DNA of 64,000 bases from Pseudoalteromonas sp. (GCF_018402495.1 NZ_JAGYIU010000005.1:186001-250000); one strand, 5' to 3'; shown: positions 46,255 to 55,556, counted from the first letter of the stretch. Notes: generated from the letters alone by a model not told the origin. Made by a program: numbers and translations.

Positions 46255-49200
46255 CTAAGTTAGTCGTTTTATCATCCTTTTTAATGCCGGTGCTTTAAGT
46301 GGTTTATACAATAAAGGATAACCGGCATCGAGAACGCGCTCGCGTATTTGCTCATCATGGTTTGCAGTATTAACAATGGCGGGCAACGTCATTAATCCTG
46401 CTTGTTCAATCACCTCAAGCCCCGTTACACCATCATCCAATTGATAATCAACAATAAGTAGCTGCGGTAGTGTATTTACTGCTTTGAGTTGCTCAAGTTC
46501 AATTAAGTTGGTGGCGGTGGCAATTTCACATCCCCAGTTTTCAAGCAATTGTTTCAGTGCTTCAAGTACATTACGATCGTTATCGACCAACCAAATACAT
46601 AAACGTCCCAATTCAGTTTCTGGATTGGCAGGTACATGCGCCGTGGTTTGTGCTTTTAAACTAGGTTTGCATGGCATGGTTAAAGTAAATTGAGTGCCTT
46701 TATTAAGCTGAGAGCCCATTACCAAAGGAATATTTAATAAATCACAAATACGTTTGGTGATAGAAAGCCCCAATCCCAACCCCTCGGCGTTAGGTTTATC
46801 ACCCAACTGCTTAAATTCTTGATAAATACTCTGCTGATCACTGGTGGCAATACCTATCCCTGTATCTTCAATCACAAACGATACATGGTGTTCATCAAGT
46901 AAGACTTTTAAGCGTACTTCACCGTGCTCTGTGTAGCGTATGGCATTACTAAGTAAGTTTCGTAGTACACGCTTAAGTAATGCTTTGTCGGTATAAATTC
47001 GCGCATCGCACGACTCCAATATAAAACCGAGGCCTTTTTCTTGGGCTAGTGCTAAATAATCATTACGCAGTGGCTCTATTAAACTACTCACATTAAATTC
47101 CGTTAACTGCACTTTAAACGAACCTGAATCGAGTTTAGTTAACTCTAAAATACTCGAAAGTAGCTCTTCTGCACTTGCTAAGGAGTTTTTAATATTCATA
47201 GCTAGATCTTTAAGCTCAGTATCTTGGGCTTTTTCGTTCATTAACGAACAAAATAAACTTGCGGCATTAAATGGCTGCAATAAATCGTGACTCGCCGCTG
47301 CAAAAAAACGTGTTTTACTTACTGTTGCCTGCTCTGCTACTTGCTTAGCTTTGGAAAGCGCTTGGTTAGCCTGTGTTAATGCCGCAGTGCGAGTAGCCAC
47401 CTTCTCTTCAAGGCTTACATTTGCTTGTGTTAGCGCTTTTTGTTGTTTTACAAATTCACTTATGTCGGTGTAGGTCGTTACAAACCCACCGCCAGGTAAA
47501 GGGTTACCTTGCATTTCAAATACTCGGCCATCACTATGTGCACGTTGATATTTATACGCGCTGCCTTGTTTTAAGTAGGCTAAACGCTTATCGACTTCTG
47601 TATTAATATCCTCACCACGAAACAAGCCTCGCTCAGCATTAAAGCGAATAATATCAGCCACCGGTCGGCCAATATATAAAGCGCTACCAGGATAGTTAAA
47701 CATATGTTTATAGCCTTGATTCCATGCCACCAAACGCAACTCACTATCTACTACGCTAATACCTTGTTGAATGTTTTCAATGGTAGATTGCAGTAAATCG
47801 CGATTAAATTTGAGTACTTGGCTGGCCTCATCAACAAACTCAGCAACTTGCTCTAAAGGCTGACGTTGCTCGTTTTTAGCTACATCCAAAATTAGCCGTG
47901 CTGATGCGCCACCTATAACCGCTGACATCTCTCGTTCTACAAGCAACTCAAGCTCAGCATTGGCGATACGCTTCCATTGACTTTTATCATGCGGAAAATA
48001 ATGCTGCACTAAAGAGTGGCTCGCTTCTTTTTCAGCAAAACGCTGCAATAACGCGCCTAAATCTTCAAAGTTTAATGGCTGTAATGCAGTGTTTAGGCGG
48101 GAGTCATTTAACTGTGAGATAAACTTATTACTTTGCAACCGCTCAGCAAGCGTTGCTCGGCTAAAAAACGGTACTAGCAAATACACCAATGTATTAGCGC
48201 CTAATGACAATAATAGTGATTGGCTAATACTTTCTAAATTCAATGAAAATAAATTAGTGGGTGCCAACCAAGCTACTTGCCATGGCCCTTCTATTAACCA
48301 ACTACTTTGACTCCCAAAACCACTGGCTAAATTAGGTAGCAGTAAAGTATAACCCCAAATTACAAAGCCACTTAAAATACCGAGCTGTGCACCACGACAC
48401 GATGCGTGGCGCCACCATAAACCAATAATCATCGCAGGAGCAAATTGCGCAACTAAGGTAAACGACATAAGCCCTACGGTTGCAAGTGTGGTGGTTTCTG
48501 CAAGCACTCTATGAGTGAAATAGCTGAGTAATAAAATAAGTACAATTACAATTTTACGCGCATGCAATAAGTTGTTTTTATCCAAGCCTCGACTGCTTGA
48601 CGTTAACTGAGAACGTCGCAAAATAAACTGATTAATAAAGTCGTTTGTTATCATTACCGACAACACTATTGCCGACACAATCACCATACTGGTCGCCGCT
48701 GAAAAGCCACCTAAAAAGGCAAGTAAAGTAACCACGCCATTATCTGCAGCCATTGGCAGCGCTAATACGAAGGTATCTTGACCAACGCTACTATCACTAA
48801 AATAAACAAGTCCAGCGTAAGCTATAGGTAAAATAAATAAGTTGATCAGTAATAAATACAACGGAAACAACCAGCGAGCGGTTGCCAGTTCATTATTATT
48901 ATTGTTTTCAATAAAACTCATATGAAATTGGCGAGGTAAGCACAATGTAGCGAGTATTCCCAACAAGGTATGTGCAACATAGACATAAACGGGGCTTTGA
49001 GTCGCGGCAACTTGTGTTGGTATGTTTAGCGCTTGCGCCTGTTCATACAAAGCAATAGGGCTATCAAATATAGAAAAACACACATACAAGCCCACCGCAA
49101 TAAAGGCAAGTAATTTAACAATTGATTCAAAGGCAATACTGGCAATTAACCCGGGGTTATGTTCACTGGGCTTGAGCCTGCGAGCGCCAAATAAAATAGC

Positions 49201-49704
49201 AAATAAAGCCAGTAATAACGTAATATAAAACGTACTATCTGCCCATACTTGGTTACTTTGTGTCGGAGCTCGGTCGGTGAGTAAATTAATACTTTGTGCG
49301 GTCGCACTAAGTTGTAAAGAAATATACGGTACAATTGCTATCACTGAAATAAGTGAGATAAGCCCTGATAAACTCGACGACTGCCCATAACGAGTGGCAA
49401 TAAAGTCAGCCATAGAAGTAAGCTTTTGCTGTCGACAAATATGCGCAATACGACAATACAGCTGCCAGCCAAAAATAAATAATATAATAGTGCCCGCATA
49501 GGTAGGTGCCAACCACCAGCCATTACTAGCCGCTTGTGCCGTGGTGCCGTAAAAAGCCCATGAGGTACAATAAACACCCAATGACAGCCCATAGGTTAAA
49601 CCTTTGAAAGGAAGCACCTTACGTCTATCCGCCCAGCCCGCAACTGCAAATAATATCCCTAGATACACCACAGCAATAAGGCTAATAAACCAAATTGAAA
49701 ACAT
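46255..49704 (-). CDS. SSS-domain hybrid sensor histidine kinase (CrbS-like)
   Basis: The 1149-residue inner-membrane kinase begins with a sodium/solute symporter-like domain of about 13 helices (residues 1 to about 530; WAFYGTTAQAASNGWW, SAATSMVIVSAIVLSVMITN). A linker, a PAS domain (ENIQQGISVVDSELRLVAWN) and a coiled coil follow. The HisKA box FAAASHDLLQPFNAASLF, HATPase boxes (NLLSNAIRY, EDTGIGI, GLGLGLSI) and a terminal receiver (LIVDYQLDDGVTG, YKPLK) complete it. The combination matches CrbS/CbrA-type kinases, in which the symporter domain may sense or move a small carboxylate or amino acid. Confidence 0.92.
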   Translation of the reverse strand: MFSIWFISLIAVVYLGILFAVAGWADRRKVLPFKGLTYGLSLGVYCTSWAFYGTTAQAASNGWWLAPTYAGTIILFIFGWQLYCRIAHICRQQKLTSMADFIATRYGQSSSLSGLISLISVIAIVPYISLQLSATAQSINLLTDRAPTQSNQVWADSTFYITLLLALFAILFGARRLKPSEHNPGLIASIAFESIVKLLAFIAVGLYVCFSIFDSPIALYEQAQALNIPTQVAATQSPVYVYVAHTLLGILATLCLPRQFHMSFIENNNNNELATARWLFPLYLLLINLFILPIAYAGLVYFSDSSVGQDTFVLALPMAADNGVVTLLAFLGGFSAATSMVIVSAIVLSVMITNDFINQFILRRSQLTSSSRGLDKNNLLHARKIVIVLILLLSYFTHRVLAETTTLATVGLMSFTLVAQFAPAMIIGLWWRHASCRGAQLGILSGFVIWGYTLLLPNLASGFGSQSSWLIEGPWQVAWLAPTNLFSLNLESISQSLLLSLGANTLVYLLVPFFSRATLAERLQSNKFISQLNDSRLNTALQPLNFEDLGALLQRFAEKEASHSLVQHYFPHDKSQWKRIANAELELLVEREMSAVIGGASARLILDVAKNEQRQPLEQVAEFVDEASQVLKFNRDLLQSTIENIQQGISVVDSELRLVAWNQGYKHMFNYPGSALYIGRPVADIIRFNAERGLFRGEDINTEVDKRLAYLKQGSAYKYQRAHSDGRVFEMQGNPLPGGGFVTTYTDISEFVKQQKALTQANVSLEEKVATRTAALTQANQALSKAKQVAEQATVSKTRFFAAASHDLLQPFNAASLFCSLMNEKAQDTELKDLAMNIKNSLASAEELLSSILELTKLDSGSFKVQLTEFNVSSLIEPLRNDYLALAQEKGLGFILESCDARIYTDKALLKRVLRNLLSNAIRYTEHGEVRLKVLLDEHHVSFVIEDTGIGIATSDQQSIYQEFKQLGDKPNAEGLGLGLSITKRICDLLNIPLVMGSQLNKGTQFTLTMPCKPSLKAQTTAHVPANPETELGRLCIWLVDNDRNVLEALKQLLENWGCEIATATNLIELEQLKAVNTLPQLLIVDYQLDDGVTGLEVIEQAGLMTLPAIVNTANHDEQIRERVLDAGYPLLYKPLKAPALKRMIKRLT

Positions 49705-49832
49705 ATTTTTGTTCTTGTTATTATTTTTATAATACTTAACTTAGCATAAGGGGATGTGTAGCAAAAAGCAGCCCTTACTTTAGTGCTATAAATGAACAAA
49801 AAGTTAAAATAAGAATTATTTGCATTTAGGTA

Positions 49833-49869
49833 TTGACAGTTACTTAAATCTAATTGATAATCACTATCA
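49833..49869 (+). promoter_or_regulatory. Sigma-70 promoter overlapped by a Fur box
   Basis: A consensus -35 TTGACA (49833-49838), a 17-bp spacer and -10 GATAAT (49856-49861) read rightward. The -10 is covered by TGATAATCACTATCA (49855-49869), which fits the 7-1-7 Fur motif TGATAAT-N-ATTATCA with one mismatch. Fur-Fe2+ bound here would occlude RNA polymerase. No protein gene lies downstream on this strand before a terminator at 50083. Confidence 0.75.
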
Positions 49870-50083
49870 ACAAGACGAGACATACTTCTTGTGACGGAAA
49901 AGTTCATTTGTTTCTCGACCCTGAAACAACGTGTAGCGCACGTTAACTGCTATGGAAACCTGTTATAAACCACAACGCCCCTTGCTGTTTATGACACGTT
50001 TCCGCCCTACTCATTTACTTGCTACATTGCTCATATCGGTGACGGTAGATATGAAACTAAAAAAGCCCTTACGGGCTTTTTTT
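49868..50083 (+). ncRNA. Candidate iron-responsive RyhB-like small RNA
   Basis: Transcription from the Fur-box promoter should start near 49868 and end at the terminator at 50083, giving about 216 nt without a credible ORF. The 3' half contains ACATTGCTCATAT (50024-50036); its first ten bases equal the core of E. coli RyhB (ACATTGCTCA followed by CATTGCT), the part that pairs with target mRNAs. A local hairpin AACGTG/CACGTT (49928-49944) lies upstream. RyhB is Fur-repressed and lowers synthesis of non-essential iron proteins. Homology is inferred from promoter, core and terminator together; expression is not shown. Confidence 0.65.
50059..50083. terminator. Bidirectional terminator (small RNA and rbgA)
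   Basis: AAAAAAGCCC (50059-50068), loop TTAC, then GGGCTTTTTTT (50073-50083). Rightward it ends the candidate small RNA with seven T. Leftward it is 46 bp beyond the rbgA stop and has a T run on that strand too. Confidence 0.85.
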
Positions 50084-50128
50084 ATGTCTGTAATTTAATG
50101 CGTAAGGCTTTAACCTACGCTTTAAAAA

Positions 50129-51073
50129 TTAACGGCGGTTTTTTCGTGCTCGCGCACGGCGTTGTTTTTTCTCTTCTTCTTTGGCTTGCTTTTTAGCCTC
50201 TGCTGCCGCGCGAAGTTCAGCCACCATTATTTCTTCCTCTTCACGCATGGCAGGTGTTTCCATGGTGATGCGACCAATAATGCCATCACGTAATTCATTA
50301 ATTAGAATTTCAGACATTTTATACGTATCAATTTGGTTGCCACCGCGAATGCAGCCACGCTTTTTACCCGCCATTTCAACAAACTCCCAATCGCTTTCTG
50401 GCAGCTCTTCTAATTTATAGCGCGCTTTTAATAACTCGGGGTAGGCATGCAATAAATATTCGGCGGTGTAACTAGCGACTTCTTCATATTCAAGTGCGGT
50501 ATCACGTATCGCACCTGTAGCACCTAAACGGTAGCCTGAGTTTTCATTTTCAACTTTTGGCCACAACATTCCAGGCGTATCGTAAAGCATAATGCCATCA
50601 TCAAGTTTAATACGCTGTTGCGCCTTAGTAACTGCAGGCTCATTCCCTGTTTTAGCCACTATACGCCCAGCAAGCACATTAATGAGCGTCGATTTACCTA
50701 CGTTAGGAATACCCATGATCATGGCTTTAATTTGCTTATCGGCACCTACTTTATGCGGCACTAACTTTTTACACAGTTCATTAATTCGATGCACTTCTGC
50801 GGCTTTATCGTTACCAAATGCAATGGCTTTTACGCCATTTTCTTGCTCAAAATAGTCTTTCCACGTTTGCGTCATTTTAGGATCAGCTAAATCGGCTTTA
50901 TTGAGAATTTTGATGACCGGCTTACCTTCACGTAAGGTAGCCACCATCGGGTTTTCGCTACTATAAGGAATGCGCGCATCTAGCACTTCAATGATCACAT
51001 CCATTTGTGGCATTATTTCTTTAATTTCATTTCGGGCTTTATTCATGTGCCCAGGGAACCACTGGATAGCCAT
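50129..51073 (-). CDS. rbgA: Ribosome biogenesis GTPase YlqF/RbgA
   Basis: This is a circularly permuted GTPase acting in late 50S subunit assembly. The 314-residue protein opens with QWFPGHMNKA. It shows the permuted order of G motifs: NKAD (G4, 58-61) first, then GIPNVGKST (G1, about 120-128) and DTPG (G3, about 164). The C-terminal domain is followed by a long basic, lysine/arginine-rich tail (EEKKQRRARARKNRR) suited to rRNA binding. The tail is longer than in Bacillus RbgA. Confidence 0.93.
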   Translation of the reverse strand: MAIQWFPGHMNKARNEIKEIMPQMDVIIEVLDARIPYSSENPMVATLREGKPVIKILNKADLADPKMTQTWKDYFEQENGVKAIAFGNDKAAEVHRINELCKKLVPHKVGADKQIKAMIMGIPNVGKSTLINVLAGRIVAKTGNEPAVTKAQQRIKLDDGIMLYDTPGMLWPKVENENSGYRLGATGAIRDTALEYEEVASYTAEYLLHAYPELLKARYKLEELPESDWEFVEMAGKKRGCIRGGNQIDTYKMSEILINELRDGIIGRITMETPAMREEEEIMVAELRAAAEAKKQAKEEEKKQRRARARKNRR

Positions 51074-51164
51074 TTTTAACTCCTAACATATAATTTGTAG
51101 CTATTTTAACTGGCAATTCATTTAATTGCGCTATACTGGCGCAAATTTTTTCAGATTAGACACT

Positions 51165-51701
51165 ATGGCTCTCAAATCTACCATCATGAAGGCGCAGTTA
51201 TCGCTTAGCGATATGGACCGTCACGTATACCAAGATTTTAATTTAACCTTGGCACAACACCCATCAGAGACTGAGCAACGCTTGATGATCCGCTTACTAG
51301 CGTTTGCACTTAATAGCTGTGATGGATTAGAGTTTACTAAAGGTTTGTGTGCTGATGATGAGCCGGAGCTTTGGCATATTAATTACAGTGAAGAAATAGA
51401 GCTGTGGATTGAGCTGGGGTTACCAGATGAAAAGCGCCTTAAAAAAGCCTGTAATAAAGCTAAAAAAGTAATTTTATATACCTATGGCGAGAATAACCAA
51501 GCTATTTGGTGGCAAAAGCATCAGCCTAAATTATACGAGTTTAAAAACTTAAGTATTTTTAGCCTTAATTATGCGGCCACTCAGCTATTAGCTGCGTTGG
51601 TTGATCGTAATATTAAATTGGCTATTACCATTCAAGATGGTGAAGTGTGGGTTAATACCGACACCACTAACATTGAGATAAAACCTCAGCAATTAATGTA
51701 A
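51165..51701 (+). CDS. yaeQ: YaeQ family protein
   Basis: The function of YaeQ is not clearly established; the family has a PD-(D/E)XK nuclease-like fold. The start at 51165 is set by the family opening MALKSTIMKAQLSLSDMDR, giving 178 residues; a longer reading adds 13. Conserved text includes LTLAQHPSETEQRLMIRLLA, FTKGLCADDEPELW, IELGLPDEKRLKKAC, IWWQKH and TIQDGEVWV. It is divergent from rbgA and followed after 29 bp by a lipase-like gene. Confidence 0.92.
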   Translation: MALKSTIMKAQLSLSDMDRHVYQDFNLTLAQHPSETEQRLMIRLLAFALNSCDGLEFTKGLCADDEPELWHINYSEEIELWIELGLPDEKRLKKACNKAKKVILYTYGENNQAIWWQKHQPKLYEFKNLSIFSLNYAATQLLAALVDRNIKLAITIQDGEVWVNTDTTNIEIKPQQLM

Positions 51702-51730
51702 TTTAGATTCAGAATAGTAAGTAGGCGCGT

Positions 51731-52336
51731 ATGAAAGTTAAACACGTTATTGTTTTGCATGGTTTGTATATGTCTGGCTTGGTGATGCGCCCGCTGTGTT
51801 CGCGTTTGGAAGAGTCGGGCGTTAAGGTTTTAAACCTAACCTACAATACGCGCGACCCTAATCGAGATGCTATTTTTTCGCAAATAGATGAATTTATTGG
51901 CAACGAGCCTTCTGCTTTAGTGTGTCACTCTATGGGGGGCTTAGTTGCTCGCGCCTATTTAGAGGCAAACTCAGCGCCAAGTCATCATGTTGAAAAGGTA
52001 ATCACCTTAGGAACGCCACATACTGGCAGCCATATTGCTGAAAAAATGCAGCAAAAAGGGTTCGAGCTATTATTAAAAAATAGCGTTGAGTTTTTACTCT
52101 CTAAGAATGGTGATTGGCCTTTTAAAGCCAAGCTATATAGCATTGCGGGCGATCTACCGATTGGCTTAATGCCACTCATTGTAAAAGGCAGCCGCTCTGA
52201 TGGCACTGTGTTATTAGATGAGACTAAGCTCAGAGGTATGGCTGAACACAAGGTGTTTCATTTAAGCCATACCAGTATGATTTACTCACGCCAGGTCGTT
52301 AACTATATTCTTGAACGCTTGAATGAGGATGTTTAG
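51731..52336 (+). CDS. Lipase-like alpha/beta hydrolase
   Basis: The 201-residue cytoplasmic protein has the oxyanion-hole motif VLHGLYMSG, the nucleophile elbow LVCHSMGGLVAR with Ser near residue 68, TLGTPHTGS, a likely acid in RSDGTVLL and His in HTSMIYS near the end. This is the pattern of small PGAP1-like/triacylglycerol-lipase-type hydrolases. There is no signal peptide and the substrate is unknown. Its last four bases overlap the end of the convergent small membrane protein gene. Confidence 0.85.
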   Translation: MKVKHVIVLHGLYMSGLVMRPLCSRLEESGVKVLNLTYNTRDPNRDAIFSQIDEFIGNEPSALVCHSMGGLVARAYLEANSAPSHHVEKVITLGTPHTGSHIAEKMQQKGFELLLKNSVEFLLSKNGDWPFKAKLYSIAGDLPIGLMPLIVKGSRSDGTVLLDETKLRGMAEHKVFHLSHTSMIYSRQVVNYILERLNEDV

Positions 52337-52542
52337 TCTTCTGCCGCGGCAGCCAATTTATAGCTAACTACAAATATAATACCGAGCACTAGGGGCATAG
52401 GCGCTGCAATATAGCCAAAAGTATCAAAGTTAGCGAAACTTGCGCCTGCCAAGTGTGCAACTAATCCAACGACAAACGCGACCAATGCAATACCAATACT
52501 AATTAGCTCTGCTTTATTTTGTTTGTTTGTTTTTGCATCCAT
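52333..52542 (-). CDS. Small two-helix membrane protein
   Basis: The 69-residue protein has a charged N terminus (MDAKTNKQNKAE) and two hydrophobic helices (ISIGIALVAFVVGLVAHLAG and YIAAPMPLVLGIIFVVSY), ending in an acidic tail. AGGAG stands at proper distance before the ATG, supporting translation. I do not recognise a family. It overlaps the convergent hydrolase gene by four bases. Confidence 0.75.
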   Translation of the reverse strand: MDAKTNKQNKAELISIGIALVAFVVGLVAHLAGASFANFDTFGYIAAPMPLVLGIIFVVSYKLAAAAED

Positions 52543-52945
52543 TGTATTTCTCCTAATAATGAGACTACCTTAAGTCTTAATAAAAATTTAGCTACTTTAT
52601 TAAGCGGGCCTAGGTAGATTATGCACTCACTACGAGTCTATTTTTTGACCTATATCAATAAATAAAACGGCGGCAGCCTTGAGGTTAATAAAACTTGTTT
52701 TAGATCATATTTTGCACTCACAAAATAAATAATTTCACTGCTCAAGGTAGTATTTTTATAAACACAACCCATATCTATTGAACAGCGTTAACTAACTTAT
52801 TTAAAAAGTCGCAGCTACGGTGATAGCTTTTAGCTATGACACCAATATGTATAAACGATTTTATTAATACACCATCTTAGGTAATACTGATTGTATTGAA
52901 CAAGGTGTAAACAAATTCATAAAACGGTTATTTAAGGAGCAATAT
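52543..52945. promoter_or_regulatory. Divergent regulatory region upstream of dps
   Basis: This 403-bp gap has no ORF. A split dyad upstream of dps pairs ACACC (52869-52873) with GGTGT (52904-52908) and AATAC (52883-52887) with GTATT (52893-52897), a possible operator or promoter-embedded hairpin. Dps genes are usually under OxyR, IHF or RpoS control; no clear consensus for these was recognised. Confidence 0.4.
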
Positions 52946-53419
52946 ATGTCGCAAGTAAATGCAATTGGTTTAAACAGTACAAAAAGTGAAGATATTATTA
53001 AGTCACTAAATACATTATTAAGCAGCTATCAAATTCAATACATGAATGCGCGCGGTTTTCACTGGAATATTAAAGGCCGAAACTTTTTTGAATTACATTT
53101 AAAGTTTGAAGAAATCTATAACTTACTACTATTAAAAGTAGATGAAATTGCAGAGCGTATCTTAACGCTTGATGGAGCACCACTGCATGCGTTTTCAGAT
53201 TACTTAGAAGTAAGTGAAATTAAAGAAGCAAAAGGGATCAGCGATGGCGTAACCGCAGTAGAGAACTTACTTGCTGGATACAGCAGCTTAATTAAAATGC
53301 AGCGCGATATTCTTGCACAAGCCGCTGAAGCTGATGATGAAGGTACCGCGTCATTAATGAGTGACTACATTAAAGAGCAAGAAAAACTAGTGTGGATGTT
53401 AAAAGCCTACCTAGATTAA
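52946..53419 (+). CDS. dps: Dps family ferritin-like DNA-protection protein
   Basis: Dps dodecamers oxidise Fe2+ with H2O2, store iron and shield DNA in stress. The 157-residue protein has the four-helix ferritin-like layout, with MNARGFHWNIKGRNFFELH carrying the first ferroxidase histidine and LLLKVDEIAERILTLDGAP the Asp/Glu ligands of the partner subunit. It lacks a long lysine-rich N tail. AAGGAGC lies upstream and a terminator follows, so it is monocistronic. Confidence 0.93.
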   Translation: MSQVNAIGLNSTKSEDIIKSLNTLLSSYQIQYMNARGFHWNIKGRNFFELHLKFEEIYNLLLLKVDEIAERILTLDGAPLHAFSDYLEVSEIKEAKGISDGVTAVENLLAGYSSLIKMQRDILAQAAEADDEGTASLMSDYIKEQEKLVWMLKAYLD

Positions 53420-53436
53420 GTTATTTTAAAAAATAG

Positions 53437-53465
53437 AAAGCCTCAGTTATTACTGAGGCTTTTTT
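53437..53465. terminator. Terminator between dps and ptrB
   Basis: AAAGCCTCAG (53437-53446) and CTGAGGCTTTTTT (53453-53465) form a 10-bp stem with a 6-nt loop and a T run. It sits between convergent genes. Confidence 0.88.
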
Positions 53466-53483
53466 GTAACAATCATTTACGGG

Positions 53484-55556
53484 CTATGACAAAGCGATAA
53501 AAAAGGCTATTTCTAGCGCTTTTTCCTCTAAGCTCTTAAAGCGACCCGATGCCCCACCATGTCCTGCATCCATGTCGGTTTTAAACACTAAAATATTATC
53601 ATCGGTTTTATATTCACGCATTTTAGCCACCCATTTCATTGGTTCCCAATACTGTACTTGTGAGTCGTGCAAACCGGTTGTCACCAGTATATTGGGGTAG
53701 TGTTGCGCACTAATATTGTCGTACGGTGAATACGCTTCAATAATGTCGTAAAAATGGGGGTCATTTGGGTTACCCCATTCATCATACTCATTGGTTGTAA
53801 GCGGAATGCTTTCATCTAACATTGTGGTGAGTACATCTAAAAATGGCACATGGCAGCCCACTCCACAGTAAAGCTCAGGCGCTTGATTTACCACAGCTCC
53901 CATTAATAACCCCCCAGCACTGCCACCAGAGGCAAACACTTTACTTTTGTTACCGTATCCTTGTTCGGTAAGTGCTTTGGTAACATCTATAAAGTCATTA
54001 AAGCTATTTTGTTTATGCTGTTTTTTACCATGTTCGTACCATGAACGCCCTAGCATTTCGCTGCCGCGCACATGTGCAATCGCATAAACAAAACCACGGT
54101 CAAGTAAACTCAGTGATGTGCTCGAAAAGCTCGGATCTATGGTGATCCCATATGCGCCATAGCCATATTGAAACAACGGATTTGAGCCATCTTTTTTAAA
54201 GCTATCTTTACGATATACCAACGACACGGGTACTTTCACCCCATCTCGAGCACTTATCATAAGTCGCTCTGACTGGTAGTCTTCTGCGTTAAAATCACCG
54301 AGTACTTTTTGTTGTTTAAGTAAGGTTTTTTTACCTGTACTCAAATCAACATTATAGAGCGAGCCTGGTGTTGTTAAGCTTGAATAGTAAATGCGTGCAT
54401 GGGTTACACTTGGCTCTGGGTTCATCGCAATAGCGGCGTAGTAACAAGGATCATCAAACTCAAGGTTCATTCGCTCGCCGTTTTTGTTAACCACAATAAA
54501 GCGTGCTTGGCCTTGTTCGCGCTCGCTAAGCACTATAAAGTCGTTAAATAGTTCAACGCCTTCTAATAATACAGTTTCACGGTGAGGGGTATGTGTTTGC
54601 CACTGGTTTTTATCAGCAATGGTGTCGCTTGTTGCGGTCATTAATCTAAAGTTTTTGGCCTGCCAGTTAGTCACTATATAAAAAGTATCACCAAGCTTAT
54701 CGATATCAAATTCATGCCCCTGTTCACGGGGTATCAACGCAGTAAACTCACCTTGGGGTTGATTGGCATCGAGTACCCACATGTCGTTAGTTTCTGTGCT
54801 TGCTAAATCGATAATAATTAAGCTTTCATCACGACTTTTACCTAAGCCCATAAAAAAGCTGCTGTCTTGCTCTTCGTATACTAGTACATCTTGGTGTTGT
54901 TCAGTGCCAAGCTGGTGTCTAAAAACTTGATAACCCAATAAGGTTGTTAAATCCTTTTTGACATAAAATACGGTTTTATTGTCGTTTGCCCAAACAACTT
55001 GCCCTTCGGTATTTTCAAGTACATCGCCAAGCATTTCATTATTGCTTAAATCTTTAAAGCGAACGGTGTAAATACGTCTGCCGTCGGTATCTTCAGAGTA
55101 AGCCATTAATTGCTCGTTTGGGCTCAGTGCCACTTCACCTAACTCATAAAATTCATAGTCATTAGCAAGCTCATTAACATCAAGTAGTAGCTCTTTATCA
55201 GCCATTGCCATACTGCGACTGCGATAATGACGCGCATATTCATCATCTCCGCGAACCTCTGAGTGATACCAATACTGGCCGTCTTTTACCGGTACGGTAT
55301 TATCATCTTTTACAATGCGACCTTTAAGCTCCTCAAATAATGTATTTTGTAGAGGCTTAATGGCGGCTAATTGTGCATCACAATAGGCGTTTTCTTGCGC
55401 TAAATGTGCGAGTATGTCAGCATTTTTTCGCTCATCATCGCGCATCCAATAGTAGTCATCCACGCGTGTTTTTGCGTGAGTCGTCAGCGCATGAGCTTGC
55501 TTTTTAGCAATAGGGAAATTAGGTAATAAGCTTAAAGAATAATCAGATGAAGACAC
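53484..55556 (-). CDS. ptrB: Oligopeptidase B (prolyl oligopeptidase family)
   Basis: This is a serine peptidase that cuts short peptides after basic residues. The 690-residue protein starts with the S9A propeller (DDYYWMRDDERKN, YWYHSEVRGDDEYARHYR, YELGEVALSPNEQLMAYSED). It ends in the alpha/beta hydrolase domain with GGSAGGLLMG (S546), the acid in GLHDSQVQYWEP, and His in DAGHGGASGRF. The text fits PtrB rather than prolyl endopeptidase. No signal peptide was seen, so it is cytoplasmic. Confidence 0.92.
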   Translation of the reverse strand: MSSSDYSLSLLPNFPIAKKQAHALTTHAKTRVDDYYWMRDDERKNADILAHLAQENAYCDAQLAAIKPLQNTLFEELKGRIVKDDNTVPVKDGQYWYHSEVRGDDEYARHYRSRSMAMADKELLLDVNELANDYEFYELGEVALSPNEQLMAYSEDTDGRRIYTVRFKDLSNNEMLGDVLENTEGQVVWANDNKTVFYVKKDLTTLLGYQVFRHQLGTEQHQDVLVYEEQDSSFFMGLGKSRDESLIIIDLASTETNDMWVLDANQPQGEFTALIPREQGHEFDIDKLGDTFYIVTNWQAKNFRLMTATSDTIADKNQWQTHTPHRETVLLEGVELFNDFIVLSEREQGQARFIVVNKNGERMNLEFDDPCYYAAIAMNPEPSVTHARIYYSSLTTPGSLYNVDLSTGKKTLLKQQKVLGDFNAEDYQSERLMISARDGVKVPVSLVYRKDSFKKDGSNPLFQYGYGAYGITIDPSFSSTSLSLLDRGFVYAIAHVRGSEMLGRSWYEHGKKQHKQNSFNDFIDVTKALTEQGYGNKSKVFASGGSAGGLLMGAVVNQAPELYCGVGCHVPFLDVLTTMLDESIPLTTNEYDEWGNPNDPHFYDIIEAYSPYDNISAQHYPNILVTTGLHDSQVQYWEPMKWVAKMREYKTDDNILVFKTDMDAGHGGASGRFKSLEEKALEIAFFIALS

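Noticed and set aside
49659..49907. 82-codon minus-strand frame over the Fur-box region
   Set aside because: It overlaps the kinase start and the Fur-box promoter, has no ribosome binding site or family resemblance, and is better seen as non-coding.
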